A stretch of 64,000 nucleotides of DNA from Fluviicola sp. (GCA_002734065.2 NVXU02000009.1:1-64000), one strand, 5' to 3'. Shown: positions 11,792-19,992, counted from the stretch's first letter. Numbers and translations: made by a program. Notes: generated by a model not told the origin, from the letters alone.

Positions 11792-12850
11792 CTATCTTTC
11801 TAAAAACTCAATGTAGCGCTTTTCTTGTGTTTCTGATTGTAATTCCTTTGCTCCAATCATTGCTTTTTCTCGCTCTTTCATTTTTTCTTTTTCTAACACA
11901 AGGCTCGAAAAATTACTCAACGAATAATACAAACTCGCGATTTGCATTTCTTCAATGTGTTGGTAAGCCTCGTGAAGAAGCATTGGCTTTTTGTACCCAA
12001 AAGCAACCGTCATTGCGCCAGAAATTTGTCGGTTAAAATATTCTTTTGCGCTGGGCGTATTGGGGTGTACTAAAGGTAAAATTGCATCGCAGGATTGAAC
12101 TGTCTTCGAAAAAATTTCATTCGATACAAAAGTGTCATACAGTTTCACCTTCTTCTCCAATCTTTTTTCTTTTAACTTTGCCTTGAAGGCTATTACTTCT
12201 TCATTCTGAGGGTCGCTTTTTCCTAAGAATATAAAATTTACGTCAGAATGAACATTCTCCAATAAATCTACGAACCCTAATAAGTCCTTGCGTCGATTCT
12301 CAACACCTCCGATGATTACTATTGTTATTTTCTCAGAAGAACCAAAATCAATGGGGTCAAAATCAAATCTCACTGGGTAAAACCACCCAGAGCATAACTT
12401 ATTGATTTTCTGGGCTTTATCATACAAGTGTTGACTTAGCAAAAAATAGTTTCTCACTTTGCAACTGATTATTTTCTGTGTAAAACTCCCTTTTAGCTTG
12501 ATCGTCGTGTGCAATATTCCGAAGAATTTTACCTTACTAAAAAGACAAAGTAAGGACAAATTTCTTGCTGCTTTTCCATGGGCGGTATTTAGAACAACCT
12601 TTGCAACATTCTCTTTTTTAAGGAGTTTTTTTATTCTTCTGGCGGTAGAAAAATCTTTTGCTTGCTCATTCTTCTCCAATACATATAATTCATTTATGTA
12701 GGAAGAAAATGAGGGGTTTCTATCTATGATTTCTTGCGTTGTGATGAAAAAAATTCTCTTATTCGCCGATTTTAAGGCGTGAAATTGGGTTAACAAACAC
12801 TCATCGTGCGAGCCTCCAATTTCAATAAGAGCGATTGTTTCTTTTTTCAT
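11792..12850 (-). CDS. Glycosyltransferase-like protein
   Basis: 352 residues without signal peptide or membrane segment. The layout resembles GT-B glycosyltransferases. The N-terminal half is Rossmann-like (ALIEIGGSHDECLLTQFHAL). The C-terminal half has the typical IVIIGGVENRRKD...FIFLGKSD strands, then a DAILPLVHPNTPSAKEYF segment like the family 1/4 donor-site region and a late conserved A-F-G-Y-K-K-P stretch. Donor and acceptor are unknown; surface polysaccharide synthesis is a guess. It stands alone, convergent with uvrC and divergent from the amidase gene. The classical E-x7-E motif is not clear, so the family call is moderate. Confidence 0.65.
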   Translation of the reverse strand: MKKETIALIEIGGSHDECLLTQFHALKSANKRIFFITTQEIIDRNPSFSSYINELYVLEKNEQAKDFSTARRIKKLLKKENVAKVVLNTAHGKAARNLSLLCLFSKVKFFGILHTTIKLKGSFTQKIISCKVRNYFLLSQHLYDKAQKINKLCSGWFYPVRFDFDPIDFGSSEKITIVIIGGVENRRKDLLGFVDLLENVHSDVNFIFLGKSDPQNEEVIAFKAKLKEKRLEKKVKLYDTFVSNEIFSKTVQSCDAILPLVHPNTPSAKEYFNRQISGAMTVAFGYKKPMLLHEAYQHIEEMQIASLYYSLSNFSSLVLEKEKMKEREKAMIGAKELQSETQEKRYIEFLER

Positions 12851-12918
12851 TCTCCGATGTTAACAAGCAATTATTGGTAACCTTTTTGAAATACAAAGAA
12901 ACAAAAAACTATCAATCG

Positions 12919-12926
12919 TAAATTTG
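12919..12926 (+). promoter_or_regulatory. Bacteroidota -7 box upstream of amidase gene
   Basis: TAAATTTG fits TAnnTTTG and ends 3 nt before the ATG at 12930, pointing to leaderless or near-leaderless transcription. It also contains the TTG of a longer frame starting at 12924, which is therefore unlikely to be the start. Confidence 0.45.
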
Positions 12927-12929
12927 GGG

Positions 12930-13838
12930 ATGCGTTTTATTCTTCTCTTTTTCTTTTTTGGCTTATTTTCTTATTCTGCCTTTTGTGAAAAAGATAAAGA
13001 AATTATTGTTGTTATCGATGCTGGTCACGGAGGAAAAGACCCTGGAAACTTGGCGCACACCTCTAGTCTTCTGCCGGAGAAAGACATTAATTTAAAGATT
13101 GCACTATTTTTGGGAGGCTATATTGAAAAGTATTTAAAAAATGTAAGGGTTGTCTATACTCGCAGAAATGATGTTTATCCATCACTTGATGAAAGGGTGC
13201 AAAAGGCAAACAGTATCAATGCAGATTATTTTATAAGCATCCATTGTAACGGAAATGACAGAAAAAGTGTGCGAGGAACAGAAACGCACGTTCACTCCAT
13301 GCATTTAACAAAATCCGTAGCGTTTGCAAAAGAAATAGAAAGGCAGTTCTCGTCAAGAGCGGGAAGAAAATCAAGAGGCGTGAAAGATATGAAAGATTTG
13401 AAACACACGCTTGAGGTCTTGAAATACACAAATATGACCAGTGTTTTGGTTGAATGTGGCTTTTTATCAAACCCAAAAGAGGCAAAATACCTAAACACCA
13501 CTTATGGCCAAGAAATAATTGCCTCTGCTATTTTTAGAGGTTTTAGGTCAACCATTGAGAAAGAATATCCAAAATCGTCTTTCAGAAGAAAAAAAGCAAC
13601 GAAAAATGTGGTTGAAAAGGGCATTTTTAGGATTCAAATTATGTCTTCTGTTCAAGCCATTGATGTCAATGATTCTTCTTTTAAAAGATTAAAAATGAAG
13701 GTTGTCCGTGTGAAATTAAACACGACAAACATGTACAAATACATCTACACGGTTGGTAATTATTCAAGTAAGAAAGCTGCAAAATTGGACCTTAAAAAGA
13801 TAAAAAATAGAGGCTACAAGGATGCTATTATAATCTAG
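12930..13838 (+). CDS. N-acetylmuramoyl-L-alanine amidase with SPOR-like C-terminus
   Basis: 302 residues. It cleaves the bond between MurNAc and the stem peptide of peptidoglycan. A signal peptide (MRFILLFFFFGLFSYSAFC) leads to an Amidase_3 domain (about 24-215) with zinc ligands visible as H33 (DAGHGGKDPG), the Glu in LLPEKDINL and H105 (ISIHCNGN), plus catalytic E175 (VLVECGFLSN). Residues about 230-302 look like a SPOR-type module (FRIQIMSSVQ...YTVGNYSSKKAAKLDLKKIK), which in other proteins binds denuded septal glycan, so a cell-division role is likely. I chose ATG 12930 over the TTG at 12924 because the signal peptide then starts cleanly. Confidence 0.93.
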   Translation: MRFILLFFFFGLFSYSAFCEKDKEIIVVIDAGHGGKDPGNLAHTSSLLPEKDINLKIALFLGGYIEKYLKNVRVVYTRRNDVYPSLDERVQKANSINADYFISIHCNGNDRKSVRGTETHVHSMHLTKSVAFAKEIERQFSSRAGRKSRGVKDMKDLKHTLEVLKYTNMTSVLVECGFLSNPKEAKYLNTTYGQEIIASAIFRGFRSTIEKEYPKSSFRRKKATKNVVEKGIFRIQIMSSVQAIDVNDSSFKRLKMKVVRVKLNTTNMYKYIYTVGNYSSKKAAKLDLKKIKNRGYKDAIII

Positions 13839-13956
13839 TTTCGGTTCCCTTTTGTGTTTTTCCTCTGTTAGTGATGATTTTTTTTACATTTCGTATTGCA
13901 ACAATAATTTCTTTGTCTATATTTGCAATCGCTTTTCAACAATTGAGAAGCGAAAT

Positions 13957-14030
13957 TCTCCCTTAGCTCAGCTGGTTAGAGCATCTGACTGTTAATCAGA
14001 GGGTCCTTGGTTCGAGTCCAAGAGGGAGAG
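13957..14030 (+). tRNA. tRNA-Asn (anticodon GTT)
   Basis: A 74-nt cloverleaf. The acceptor stem pairs TCTCCCT with AGGGAGA, discriminator G; the D-arm contains AGCTCAGCTGGTTAGAGC; the anticodon arm CTGACTGTTAATCAG has GTT in the loop; the T-arm is CTTGG-TTCGAGT-CCAAG. The 3' CCA is not encoded. A strong terminator follows at once. Confidence 0.97.
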
Positions 14031-14033
14031 CAG

Positions 14034-14062
14034 AAGCCTTACAGAGATGTAAGGCTTTTTTT
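14034..14062 (+). terminator. Rho-independent terminator of tRNA-Asn
   Basis: AAGCCTTAC / GTAAGGCTT form a perfect 9-bp stem with a 6-nt loop (AGAGAT) followed by a run of T, starting 4 nt after the tRNA end. Confidence 0.92.
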
Positions 14063-14237
14063 GTGAAATAAATAGTAATAGGTTCTACTTTTTTAGAAAA
14101 GTAGTTATGATTCATTTATAAACTAACGAATTATTTAGAACTAGATTATTGATTTTAAATTGATTAAACCGGAATTAACTCTTGAAAAAGCAGTACTTTA
14201 GCTCTATTATATTAACTATATCACTAAAAACACAATT

Positions 14238-16133
14238 ATGAAAAATGGATTATTATTAGGAGTTCTTCTTTTTGCTAGCAGCGTATTTTCACAAGTTCTT
14301 TCGGAAAATTTCGAAGGACTAGGTGGCGCTCTTCCAGTAGGCTGGGCTTCGGTTTCAACGACACCAGGCTCTGGAGATTTTAACACTGGCGATGCAGTTG
14401 CAGCCAACGCAGGAGGTTTCTGGCCAGTTCCAGTCTCTTCTGATTTTGCAATGGTCATTGATGATGTTTGCAACTGTGATTTAAGCGCAGCATATCTTGT
14501 TTCTCCAGTAATGGACTTTACAGGTCTTACTGGAGTGGTTTTAAATTATGACTTCGTTGATGACATTACCTATGGTCCATCTTTACCTCACCAAGTTGAA
14601 GTTTCTACGAATTTAGGTGCATCATGGACTTCTATTTATACTTACACCGTTGATAATGGAAATCTTAATTGGCAAAGTAACACGATTTCATTGGGAGCGA
14701 TGACAGATGGAGCTTCTTCTGTTATGGTTAGATGGTTCTATAATGACGGGGGTAATTGGGCAACAGGTCTTGCTATTGATAATGTAGTTATTAATGTGTC
14801 TCCAAGTAATGATGCACAACTTGACGCTGTTGTACTTAATCGTTGGGCGTTAGTAGGTTCAAGCAATACGCTATCCGCTCAAGTAACGAATGTTGGCTCA
14901 AATGTAATTAATTCTTTAGAAATGGATTGGAATGATGGTTCTCCACATCCTCAAACAATGGTACTAAGTATTGCTCCTGGAGTGACTGTTACTGTTTTTC
15001 ATCCAGATGCTGTAACATATGCAACTGCTGTTGAACTAAACATTAATGTTACGATTACTCAAGTTAACGGAGGTGCTGATGGCGACCCATCAAATAACAC
15101 TGGTTCAGCTTTACATAATACTCTGAGTCAACAAACAGTAAAAGCAGTAGTTATTGAAGAAGGAACGGGTACTTGGTGCGGGTGGTGTCCACGAGGAGAA
15201 GTAGCAATGTCTTATATGTATACCACGTATCCAAATGACTTCATTGGAATAGCCGTCCATAACGGGGATCCTATGACATTGACAGAATATGATACTGGCG
15301 GTGGAATTTCTGGTTTTCCAGGTTGTAATGTTGATCGTGCTTTACTTGGTGAAAGTGTTTCTCAAACTGCCTTCGAACAGTTTTATAGTGATAGAATAAC
15401 ATTGGGAGTGCCTGCGAACATCGAAGCGATTGTTTCAGGGGTTGGCTCAACAGTAAATATCGATGTTTCAGCAACCTTTTATACACCTGTATCTGCAGGT
15501 GATTTCCGTCTAGCGGTTGTCGTGTCAGAAAATGGTGTTACTGGCACAACTGCAGCATACAGCCAAGCTAACTACTATTCAGGAGGTGCGCAAGGACCTA
15601 TGGGTGGGTATGAGTCATTGACAGATCCTGTTCCTGCAGTTGATATGGTTTATGATCATGTTGGTCGTGCTCTTTTAGGAGGATATGATGGGCAAGTAGG
15701 ATCTGTTCCAGGAACTATTGTAGATGGAACAGTTGCTAATTTTATGTTCAACTATACCGTTCCAGGAACTAGTAACCGTAATAACATGCATGCTATTGCA
15801 TTATTAATTGATAATAGCACAGGTGAAATTGTTAATGCAACGGATGTGTCAATTAATGAAATTTTCAGCTCAGTTGAAACGATAGATGCAATTAATTTGA
15901 GAGTATATCCAAACCCTGCTTCTGATAATGTTAATGTTTCTTTCGAAGGTGAAGGTGATTTTACAATTACCCTTACAGACATGAGAGGGCGCATTGTTTC
16001 AACGAATAAATATGATAACTTATCTGGAATTCAAACGATTGCAGTTTCAGTTTCTAATTTAGAAACAGGGAATTATATCATTAGTGTTGCTACGGAAGGA
16101 GCTTCTTACAATCAAAAGGTATTTGTTAAATAA
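14238..16133 (+). CDS. Omp28-type secreted protein with T9SS type A sorting domain
   Basis: 631 residues. The signal peptide (MKNGLLLGVLLFASSVFSQ) is followed by a choice-of-anchor J beta-sandwich (about 20-190: SENFEGLGGALPVGW, YLVSPVMDFTG, GLAIDNVVI). A middle domain of adhesin type is followed by an Omp28-like thioredoxin-fold region with a C314-G-W-C317 motif in EEGTGTWCGWCPRGE. The C-terminal about 80 residues (LRVYPNPASDNVNVSF, DMRGRIVST, LETGNYIISV, KVFVK) are the type A sorting signal, so export by T9SS to the surface or medium is predicted. The CXXC suggests a redox-active or redox-derived fold, though activity is unproven. It is monocistronic, with a strong terminator. Confidence 0.9.
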   Translation: MKNGLLLGVLLFASSVFSQVLSENFEGLGGALPVGWASVSTTPGSGDFNTGDAVAANAGGFWPVPVSSDFAMVIDDVCNCDLSAAYLVSPVMDFTGLTGVVLNYDFVDDITYGPSLPHQVEVSTNLGASWTSIYTYTVDNGNLNWQSNTISLGAMTDGASSVMVRWFYNDGGNWATGLAIDNVVINVSPSNDAQLDAVVLNRWALVGSSNTLSAQVTNVGSNVINSLEMDWNDGSPHPQTMVLSIAPGVTVTVFHPDAVTYATAVELNINVTITQVNGGADGDPSNNTGSALHNTLSQQTVKAVVIEEGTGTWCGWCPRGEVAMSYMYTTYPNDFIGIAVHNGDPMTLTEYDTGGGISGFPGCNVDRALLGESVSQTAFEQFYSDRITLGVPANIEAIVSGVGSTVNIDVSATFYTPVSAGDFRLAVVVSENGVTGTTAAYSQANYYSGGAQGPMGGYESLTDPVPAVDMVYDHVGRALLGGYDGQVGSVPGTIVDGTVANFMFNYTVPGTSNRNNMHAIALLIDNSTGEIVNATDVSINEIFSSVETIDAINLRVYPNPASDNVNVSFEGEGDFTITLTDMRGRIVSTNKYDNLSGIQTIAVSVSNLETGNYIISVATEGASYNQKVFVK

Positions 16134-16167
16134 CAAAATAATATAGCCTTAGGTTATTATGATTATT

Positions 16168-16199
16168 AACACTCGCCTCTTTTGAGGCGAGTGTTTTTT
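16168..16199 (+). terminator. Rho-independent terminator
   Basis: A perfect 12-bp stem AACACTCGCCTC / GAGGCGAGTGTT with a TTTT loop and a downstream T-run, 34 nt after the Omp28-like gene. Confidence 0.95.
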
Positions 16200-16297
16200 C
16201 TTTCCTCAATATCTTATTACACATACCGACTGGATGTGATATAAAAATTTGGACACTGAGTTAAGATACTATTGTATAAAATTAACTTAGTAGAATT

Positions 16298-16500
16298 ATG
16301 AACAGAAGAAAATTTACAGCAAGTTTTAAGCTCAACTCAATAAATTTGGGGATTGAAAAACAAAACGTTGCACAAGCAGCAAGAGTTTGCTCACAACAGT
16401 TTTCCAGGGCATGGAAAGGTGAAAATGACTGATGAGCAACGAGAAATTACCAAATTGAAGAAATCATTTTTGTTAAGAGGTATATTTTTGAAACAAAAAA
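16298..16500 (+). pseudogene. Remnant of an IS3-family transposase orfA
   Basis: An ATG at 16298 opens MNRRKFTASFKLNSIN followed by NVAQAARVCSQQFSRAWKG, the usual start of IS3 OrfA (helix-turn-helix followed by a W-K). A TGA stops this frame at about 16432. The next frame continues as MTDEQREITKLKK, matching the OrfA leucine-zipper segment, then degrades. No orfB follows. GGACACTGAGTTAAG just upstream may be left from the IS end. The element is frameshifted and truncated, hence inactive. Confidence 0.7.
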
Positions 16501-16561
16501 AATATTCCCTCTTTTATCTCCTACATTGTAATGAATCCTCAATTAATTCGTTTAACCTTTA

Positions 16562-17569
16562 ATGATTGCATTTTCAAAAACATCCTTCCTTTTTCTCCTA
16601 TTAGTTCTTTCACAATGGACTTTTGCCAACTGCGTAACAGGCGACTGCAAGAACGGAAAGGGAACATACATTAACCAAGACGGTGAAAAATATGTCGGAG
16701 ACTGGGAAGATGCCTTGCCGCACGGCACGGGTCATATCTATTATAAAAACAAAGATCATTACTCTGGGAGTTTTATAAACGGCAGAATTGAGGGAAAAGG
16801 GGTTTTTTTCTACTCGAATGGAGATAAATATTCTGGACAGTTCCGTAATTTCACAAAACACGGCTTTGGACACTATGCGCATTCAACTGGAGAAGTTTAC
16901 AAAGGAAATTATCGCTACGGCATTAAACATGGACAAGGTAAGTTGACATATATCAACGGGGACTACTATTCTGGCAATTGGAAAAACGACTTAAAACATG
17001 GAAAGGGTGAATTCATTTATAAAAACGGAAATAAATACAGCGGCCAATATATAAACGGGAAACGAGAGGGTCAAGGAAGGTTTTATTGGAAAAATGGAGG
17101 GATGTATGTCGGTGATTTTTCCAAAGGAAAATTTCACGGTAGAGCAACCAGAACTTACGCCAATGGAAATAAGTTTGTTGGCCAATTTAAGAATGGATTG
17201 AGAACTGGTGCTGGTGAACTTTTCTACCCCAATGGAAATTATTTCAAAGGCTTGTTTAAAAACGGTAAACGAAACGGTGATGGTGTTTTTAAATGGGAAG
17301 ACGGAGGAAAATACATGGGCGGATTCTTAAACAATAAGTTTCACGGAACGGCGACAAGAACCTATGCCAATGGAGATAAATATACGGGGGAATATAAAAA
17401 CAACATGCGCAATGGGCAGGGTAGTTATATTCAAAAAGATGGGAGTTCATATGTGGGAGAATGGAAAAATAATAAAAAACATGGCGCAGGCATCTGTACG
17501 CTAAAGTCTTCTAAAAAAATGAAATGCATCTGGAAAGAGGATGTTCTTATAGAACATAATTCTTTGTAA
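16562..17569 (+). CDS. Secreted MORN-repeat protein
   Basis: 335 residues. A signal peptide (MIAFSKTSFLFLLLVLSQWTFA) and a short CVTGDCKNGKG segment are followed by 12 consecutive 23-residue MORN repeats of the form Y-x-G-x-(F/W)-x-N-G-x-x-H-G-x-G-x-x-x-(Y/F)-x-N-G-x-x (about residues 40-318) and a short basic tail with one Cys. MORN repeats form elongated beta-sheets used for membrane or protein contacts; no specific role can be assigned. Repeats 6-8 and 9-11 resemble each other (both include KFHG-ATRTYANG), indicating a three-repeat duplication. The gene lies immediately downstream of the IS3 remnant. Confidence 0.85.
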   Translation: MIAFSKTSFLFLLLVLSQWTFANCVTGDCKNGKGTYINQDGEKYVGDWEDALPHGTGHIYYKNKDHYSGSFINGRIEGKGVFFYSNGDKYSGQFRNFTKHGFGHYAHSTGEVYKGNYRYGIKHGQGKLTYINGDYYSGNWKNDLKHGKGEFIYKNGNKYSGQYINGKREGQGRFYWKNGGMYVGDFSKGKFHGRATRTYANGNKFVGQFKNGLRTGAGELFYPNGNYFKGLFKNGKRNGDGVFKWEDGGKYMGGFLNNKFHGTATRTYANGDKYTGEYKNNMRNGQGSYIQKDGSSYVGEWKNNKKHGAGICTLKSSKKMKCIWKEDVLIEHNSL

Positions 17570-17598
17570 ATCAGTTTGTTGCTGTTTTTAATTCATTT

Positions 17599-17615
17599 TT
17601 GGCACGTTGTTTGAA
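17599..17615 (+). promoter_or_regulatory. Sigma-54-like promoter upstream of a 34-aa ORF
   Basis: TTGGCACG-TTGT-TTGAA matches the sigma-54 consensus TTGGCACG-N4-TTGCA except that the -12 GC is GA. Spacing between the -24 GG and the -12 G is canonical. It lies 34 nt upstream of the ATG at 17649. Confidence 0.5.
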
Positions 17616-17633
17616 ATGCTCTATTCAAACAAC
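17606..17633. promoter_or_regulatory. Inverted repeat overlapping the promoter
   Basis: GTTGTTTGAA / TTCAAACAAC is a perfect 10-bp inverted repeat with an 8-nt spacer. It overlaps the -12 half of the sigma-54-like motif and the predicted transcription start, so it could be an operator or a 5' RNA hairpin. Confidence 0.5.
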
Positions 17634-17648
17634 TTAAAAATTCAAGCT

Positions 17649-17753
17649 ATGAAAAACACGAATCAAAAAACAACAGCGGTGAAATTGATGCTATCAGCCA
17701 CCTTAGAAGAATACTTAATGTACATTCGAAACCTATCTCTAAAAGTGAGCTAG
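17649..17753 (+). CDS. Short ORF of 34 codons, unknown
   Basis: An ATG opens 34 codons beginning MKNTNQKTTAVKLMLSATLE and continuing EYLMYIRNLSLKVS to TAG. The start is basic and polar, the rest amphipathic, with no signal peptide or Cys. Support for expression comes from context: a promoter-like element with an inverted repeat 34 nt upstream and a strong terminator 30 nt downstream, making a self-contained unit of about 190 nt. The unit could equally be a small RNA without translation. I recognise no family. Confidence 0.45.
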   Translation: MKNTNQKTTAVKLMLSATLEEYLMYIRNLSLKVS

Positions 17754-17782
17754 AATGAATCAAAAAACACATTGTTTCAACT

Positions 17783-17818
17783 AAAGGTTTCAATCTCACG
17801 ATTTGAAACCTTTTTTTT
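17783..17818 (+). terminator. Rho-independent terminator of the short unit
   Basis: AAAGGTTTCAA / TTGAAACCTTT form an 11-bp stem with a 9-nt loop and the stem runs into eight T. It ends the small transcription unit that starts near 17625. Confidence 0.9.
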
Positions 17819-17832
17819 GTGAGAAACTCTTT

Positions 17833-17840
17833 TAGTTTTG
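17833..17840 (+). promoter_or_regulatory. Bacteroidota -7 box upstream of acetyltransferase gene
   Basis: TAGTTTTG fits TAnnTTTG and ends 4 nt before the ATG at 17845, the same arrangement as at uvrC. Confidence 0.5.
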
Positions 17841-17844
17841 TAAT

Positions 17845-18381
17845 ATGATTACAATTGAACTTGCGCAAGCAAACCTTTCTGATGAAGACATTAACCAAGC
17901 CTATGGCATTCTCATTGACGCTTATGCCGTTACCGAGATCCAAATTTGGGGAGAAAATTATTTTCGCATTAGCAAAGAAGAATACCGTGAGTTGATTGCA
18001 AAAAACGAGGTCGCCTTTGCCAAAATTGACAATCGTGTTGTTGGTTGTATTCATTTTCACAAAAAAGGTGCTAAAACCTATACTTTTGGATTACTTGCTG
18101 CTGATTTTTCTAAAAAAGGACAAGGAATTGGGCGAGCACTTGTTGGATATGCCGAAGAAAAAGCGCTGCTAGATGGAGCTGATAAGATGGTTTTGGTCAT
18201 TCTTCGAGCGAAAGACTTTGACATTGATAATAAGATTTTTCTCAAAGAATGGTACGAACGAATGGGGTATCAATATGTTTCTTCACAAACTTTTTTAGAA
18301 ATCGAACCTGCTCGCATTGAAAAATCAAAAAAACTTATTACGCCGGTACTTTTTGATGCATACACCAAAGTTCTTCCATAA
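17845..18381 (+). CDS. GNAT-family N-acetyltransferase
   Basis: 178 residues, cytoplasmic. The fold is recognised from the order of elements: an N-terminal helix pair (SDEDINQAYGILIDAYAVTE), beta-4 (RVVGCIHFHK), beta-4/alpha-3 with FGLLAADFSKKGQGIGRALVGYAEEKA, where the Q-G-I-G-R-A loop binds the acetyl-CoA pyrophosphate, and a late EWYERMGYQYVSSQTF segment typical of the GNAT C-terminus. It would transfer an acetyl group from acetyl-CoA to an unknown amine. It shares a terminator region with the convergent outer-membrane protein gene. Confidence 0.85.
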   Translation: MITIELAQANLSDEDINQAYGILIDAYAVTEIQIWGENYFRISKEEYRELIAKNEVAFAKIDNRVVGCIHFHKKGAKTYTFGLLAADFSKKGQGIGRALVGYAEEKALLDGADKMVLVILRAKDFDIDNKIFLKEWYERMGYQYVSSQTFLEIEPARIEKSKKLITPVLFDAYTKVLP

Positions 18382-18412
18382 AAAAACGCCCGATTTCTCG
18401 AGCGTTTTATTT
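18381..18412. terminator. Bidirectional terminator between convergent genes
   Basis: AAAACGC and GCGTTTT pair around an imperfect inner CCGA / TCGA stem, with an A-run on the left and a T-run on the right. It can serve the acetyltransferase gene (+) and the gene ending at 18429 (-). Confidence 0.8.
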
Positions 18413-18428
18413 CTATTATTTTCTTTAA

Positions 18429-19007
18429 TTATAATTTGAAAACGACACCTGCGTTTAAATTTACAATTCCATCACCTGCTTCTGCGTATACACCAAAGCT
18501 GTCTGTGAAATAGTAGCGTATTCCAACAAAAACGTAGTGAACTACACTCGTTCTTGAATTCTTCGCTTGAGACTGCAAAATCCCGTTTACATAATACGAC
18601 TCTTGCTCAGAGTCGAGGTTTAAACCTGCTCCAACACCTGCATACACATCCATTTTTTCAATGTCAAATTCAAAGTGATAGGCTCCCTTAGCAAAAATTG
18701 TAACTCTAGATGTTTTATATCTATACTCATCAGAGAAATTAAAAAATAACTGGCTGTTTTTGTATGAATAGCGGGAGAAAGCGACACCTCCACCAACACC
18801 AATTCTACCAATGCCCAAAATATCGGTTATCCCTCTTTCATAAGACGCCATAATTGGCCCTAAGCCAAGTCCTGAACTGCCTCCTGGGTGTCCATATAAA
18901 TCAAGTCCATAACCTACGGTAACATAATTACCGTTTTTTTCAAAGTCTTGTGCGCTTGCATTGATGCTCAACACTGCAACAAATAGTATTGTTATTAATT
19001 TTTTCAT
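18429..19007 (-). CDS. Outer-membrane beta-barrel protein, about 20 kDa
   Basis: 192 residues from ATG 19007. The start was chosen there because MKKLITILFVAVLSINASAQ is a clean signal peptide; a longer frame to 19052 adds an unlikely prefix. The mature protein is a series of alternating strands (NYVTVGYGLDLYG, GRIGVGGGVAFSRYSY, SRVTIFAKGAYHFEF, MDVYAGVGAGLNLD, FGVYAEAGDGIVNLNAGVVFKL) and ends in an aromatic/hydrophobic strand, as in small porin-like barrels. Its function is unknown. It is followed upstream by a bestrophin-family gene in the same direction with a 41-nt gap. Confidence 0.8.
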   Translation of the reverse strand: MKKLITILFVAVLSINASAQDFEKNGNYVTVGYGLDLYGHPGGSSGLGLGPIMASYERGITDILGIGRIGVGGGVAFSRYSYKNSQLFFNFSDEYRYKTSRVTIFAKGAYHFEFDIEKMDVYAGVGAGLNLDSEQESYYVNGILQSQAKNSRTSVVHYVFVGIRYYFTDSFGVYAEAGDGIVNLNAGVVFKL

Positions 19008-19048
19008 TTTTCGTGTGTTTAGTTTTACAAATGTACGGCAAGCAATTA

Positions 19049-19915
19049 TCACACCAAAAATATTTCTGATATATTTTTCTTTATTTTTATGCTTAGGTCA
19101 TCTGTTGGTAAATCATTGTCATCCATTCCAAAAGGGTCTTCTATTTCTTCTGCCAACACCTCCATAGAAACGAAAACATAGAACACGAAAGTGGCAATTA
19201 AGGCAGAATAATACCCGAATTCTGAAACAAATGCTAAGGGCAAGGTTGTTACATAGATGAAAATGAATTTTTTCAAAAACAGGCTGTAAGAAAAAGGGAT
19301 TGGTGTGTTTTTTATTCTCTCACAAGCCCCTAAATTGTCTAATAAAGCATTCATGTTTTTATCTAAAACGATGAATTCTTCCTCTGTGATTTTGCCTTGT
19401 TTCTTTAAAAGAATGACACGCTCATAAATGGCCTTGCTAATCGCATTGGGGATGTGCTCCTTTTGCAGAATATGTAGTTCACCTTCCAGTAGGTCTAATT
19501 CTTCCGATTTGACTCCTTTTCGAAGATGCTCCTTCATGGCAAAAACAAAGTTGGGAATCATTCTCTCAAAAAAATCCCTTTCTTCTTTTTGTTCTACTAA
19601 AACCGACAGTTTTATCGCTAAATTTCGTGTGTCATTGACCAAGGCTCCCCACTTTTTTCTCCCTTCCCACCAGCGATCATAAGCCGTGTTCGTTCTAAAA
19701 ACAAGCAACAAGGAAATAACAAAACCAATGAGTGAATAGACGCCAATTAAGGACTTCAACACTTCTGTTTCGTGGAAGAATGTCATCTCTAAGTAGGCAA
19801 CCAGCACCGTAAAAAGACCCATATATATGAGCTCTTTCCACATAATGCGGAGCGTGTCGCTTTTGTGAATCGCGAAGATTAATTTAAACCAGTTTTTTGG
19901 GTTGTATTTTATCAT
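19049..19915 (-). CDS. Bestrophin-family (UPF0187) membrane channel protein
   Basis: 288 residues. Family motifs are visible: an N-terminal W-x-x-L-I-F-A-I-H-K-S-D-T segment, membrane helices near 33-50 (LIYMGLFTVLVAYLEM) and 56-72, the F-R-T-N-T-A-Y-D-R-W-W-E-G-R-K-x-W-G signature right after helix 2, and two more membrane segments near 210-245 (FIFIYVTTLPLAFV). A late E-x-I-E-x-P-F-G segment followed by the L-P-x-D signature completes the family pattern. Bacterial homologues form pentameric ion channels; the conducted ion here cannot be told. The downstream neighbour is a small barrel protein. Confidence 0.9.
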   Translation of the reverse strand: MIKYNPKNWFKLIFAIHKSDTLRIMWKELIYMGLFTVLVAYLEMTFFHETEVLKSLIGVYSLIGFVISLLLVFRTNTAYDRWWEGRKKWGALVNDTRNLAIKLSVLVEQKEERDFFERMIPNFVFAMKEHLRKGVKSEELDLLEGELHILQKEHIPNAISKAIYERVILLKKQGKITEEEFIVLDKNMNALLDNLGACERIKNTPIPFSYSLFLKKFIFIYVTTLPLAFVSEFGYYSALIATFVFYVFVSMEVLAEEIEDPFGMDDNDLPTDDLSIKIKKNISEIFLV

Positions 19916-19992
19916 ATATTTATTTTTTAGTGAGAAGTAATTAAGAAGTCAGGAGTTAAGTAGGAAGTTGATTCGTGCCATTTCTTAACTTC

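Noticed and set aside
19973-19981. TGGCACG motif on the - strand
   Set aside because: No -12 half (AACTT instead of TTGCA) and too far from the bestrophin start.
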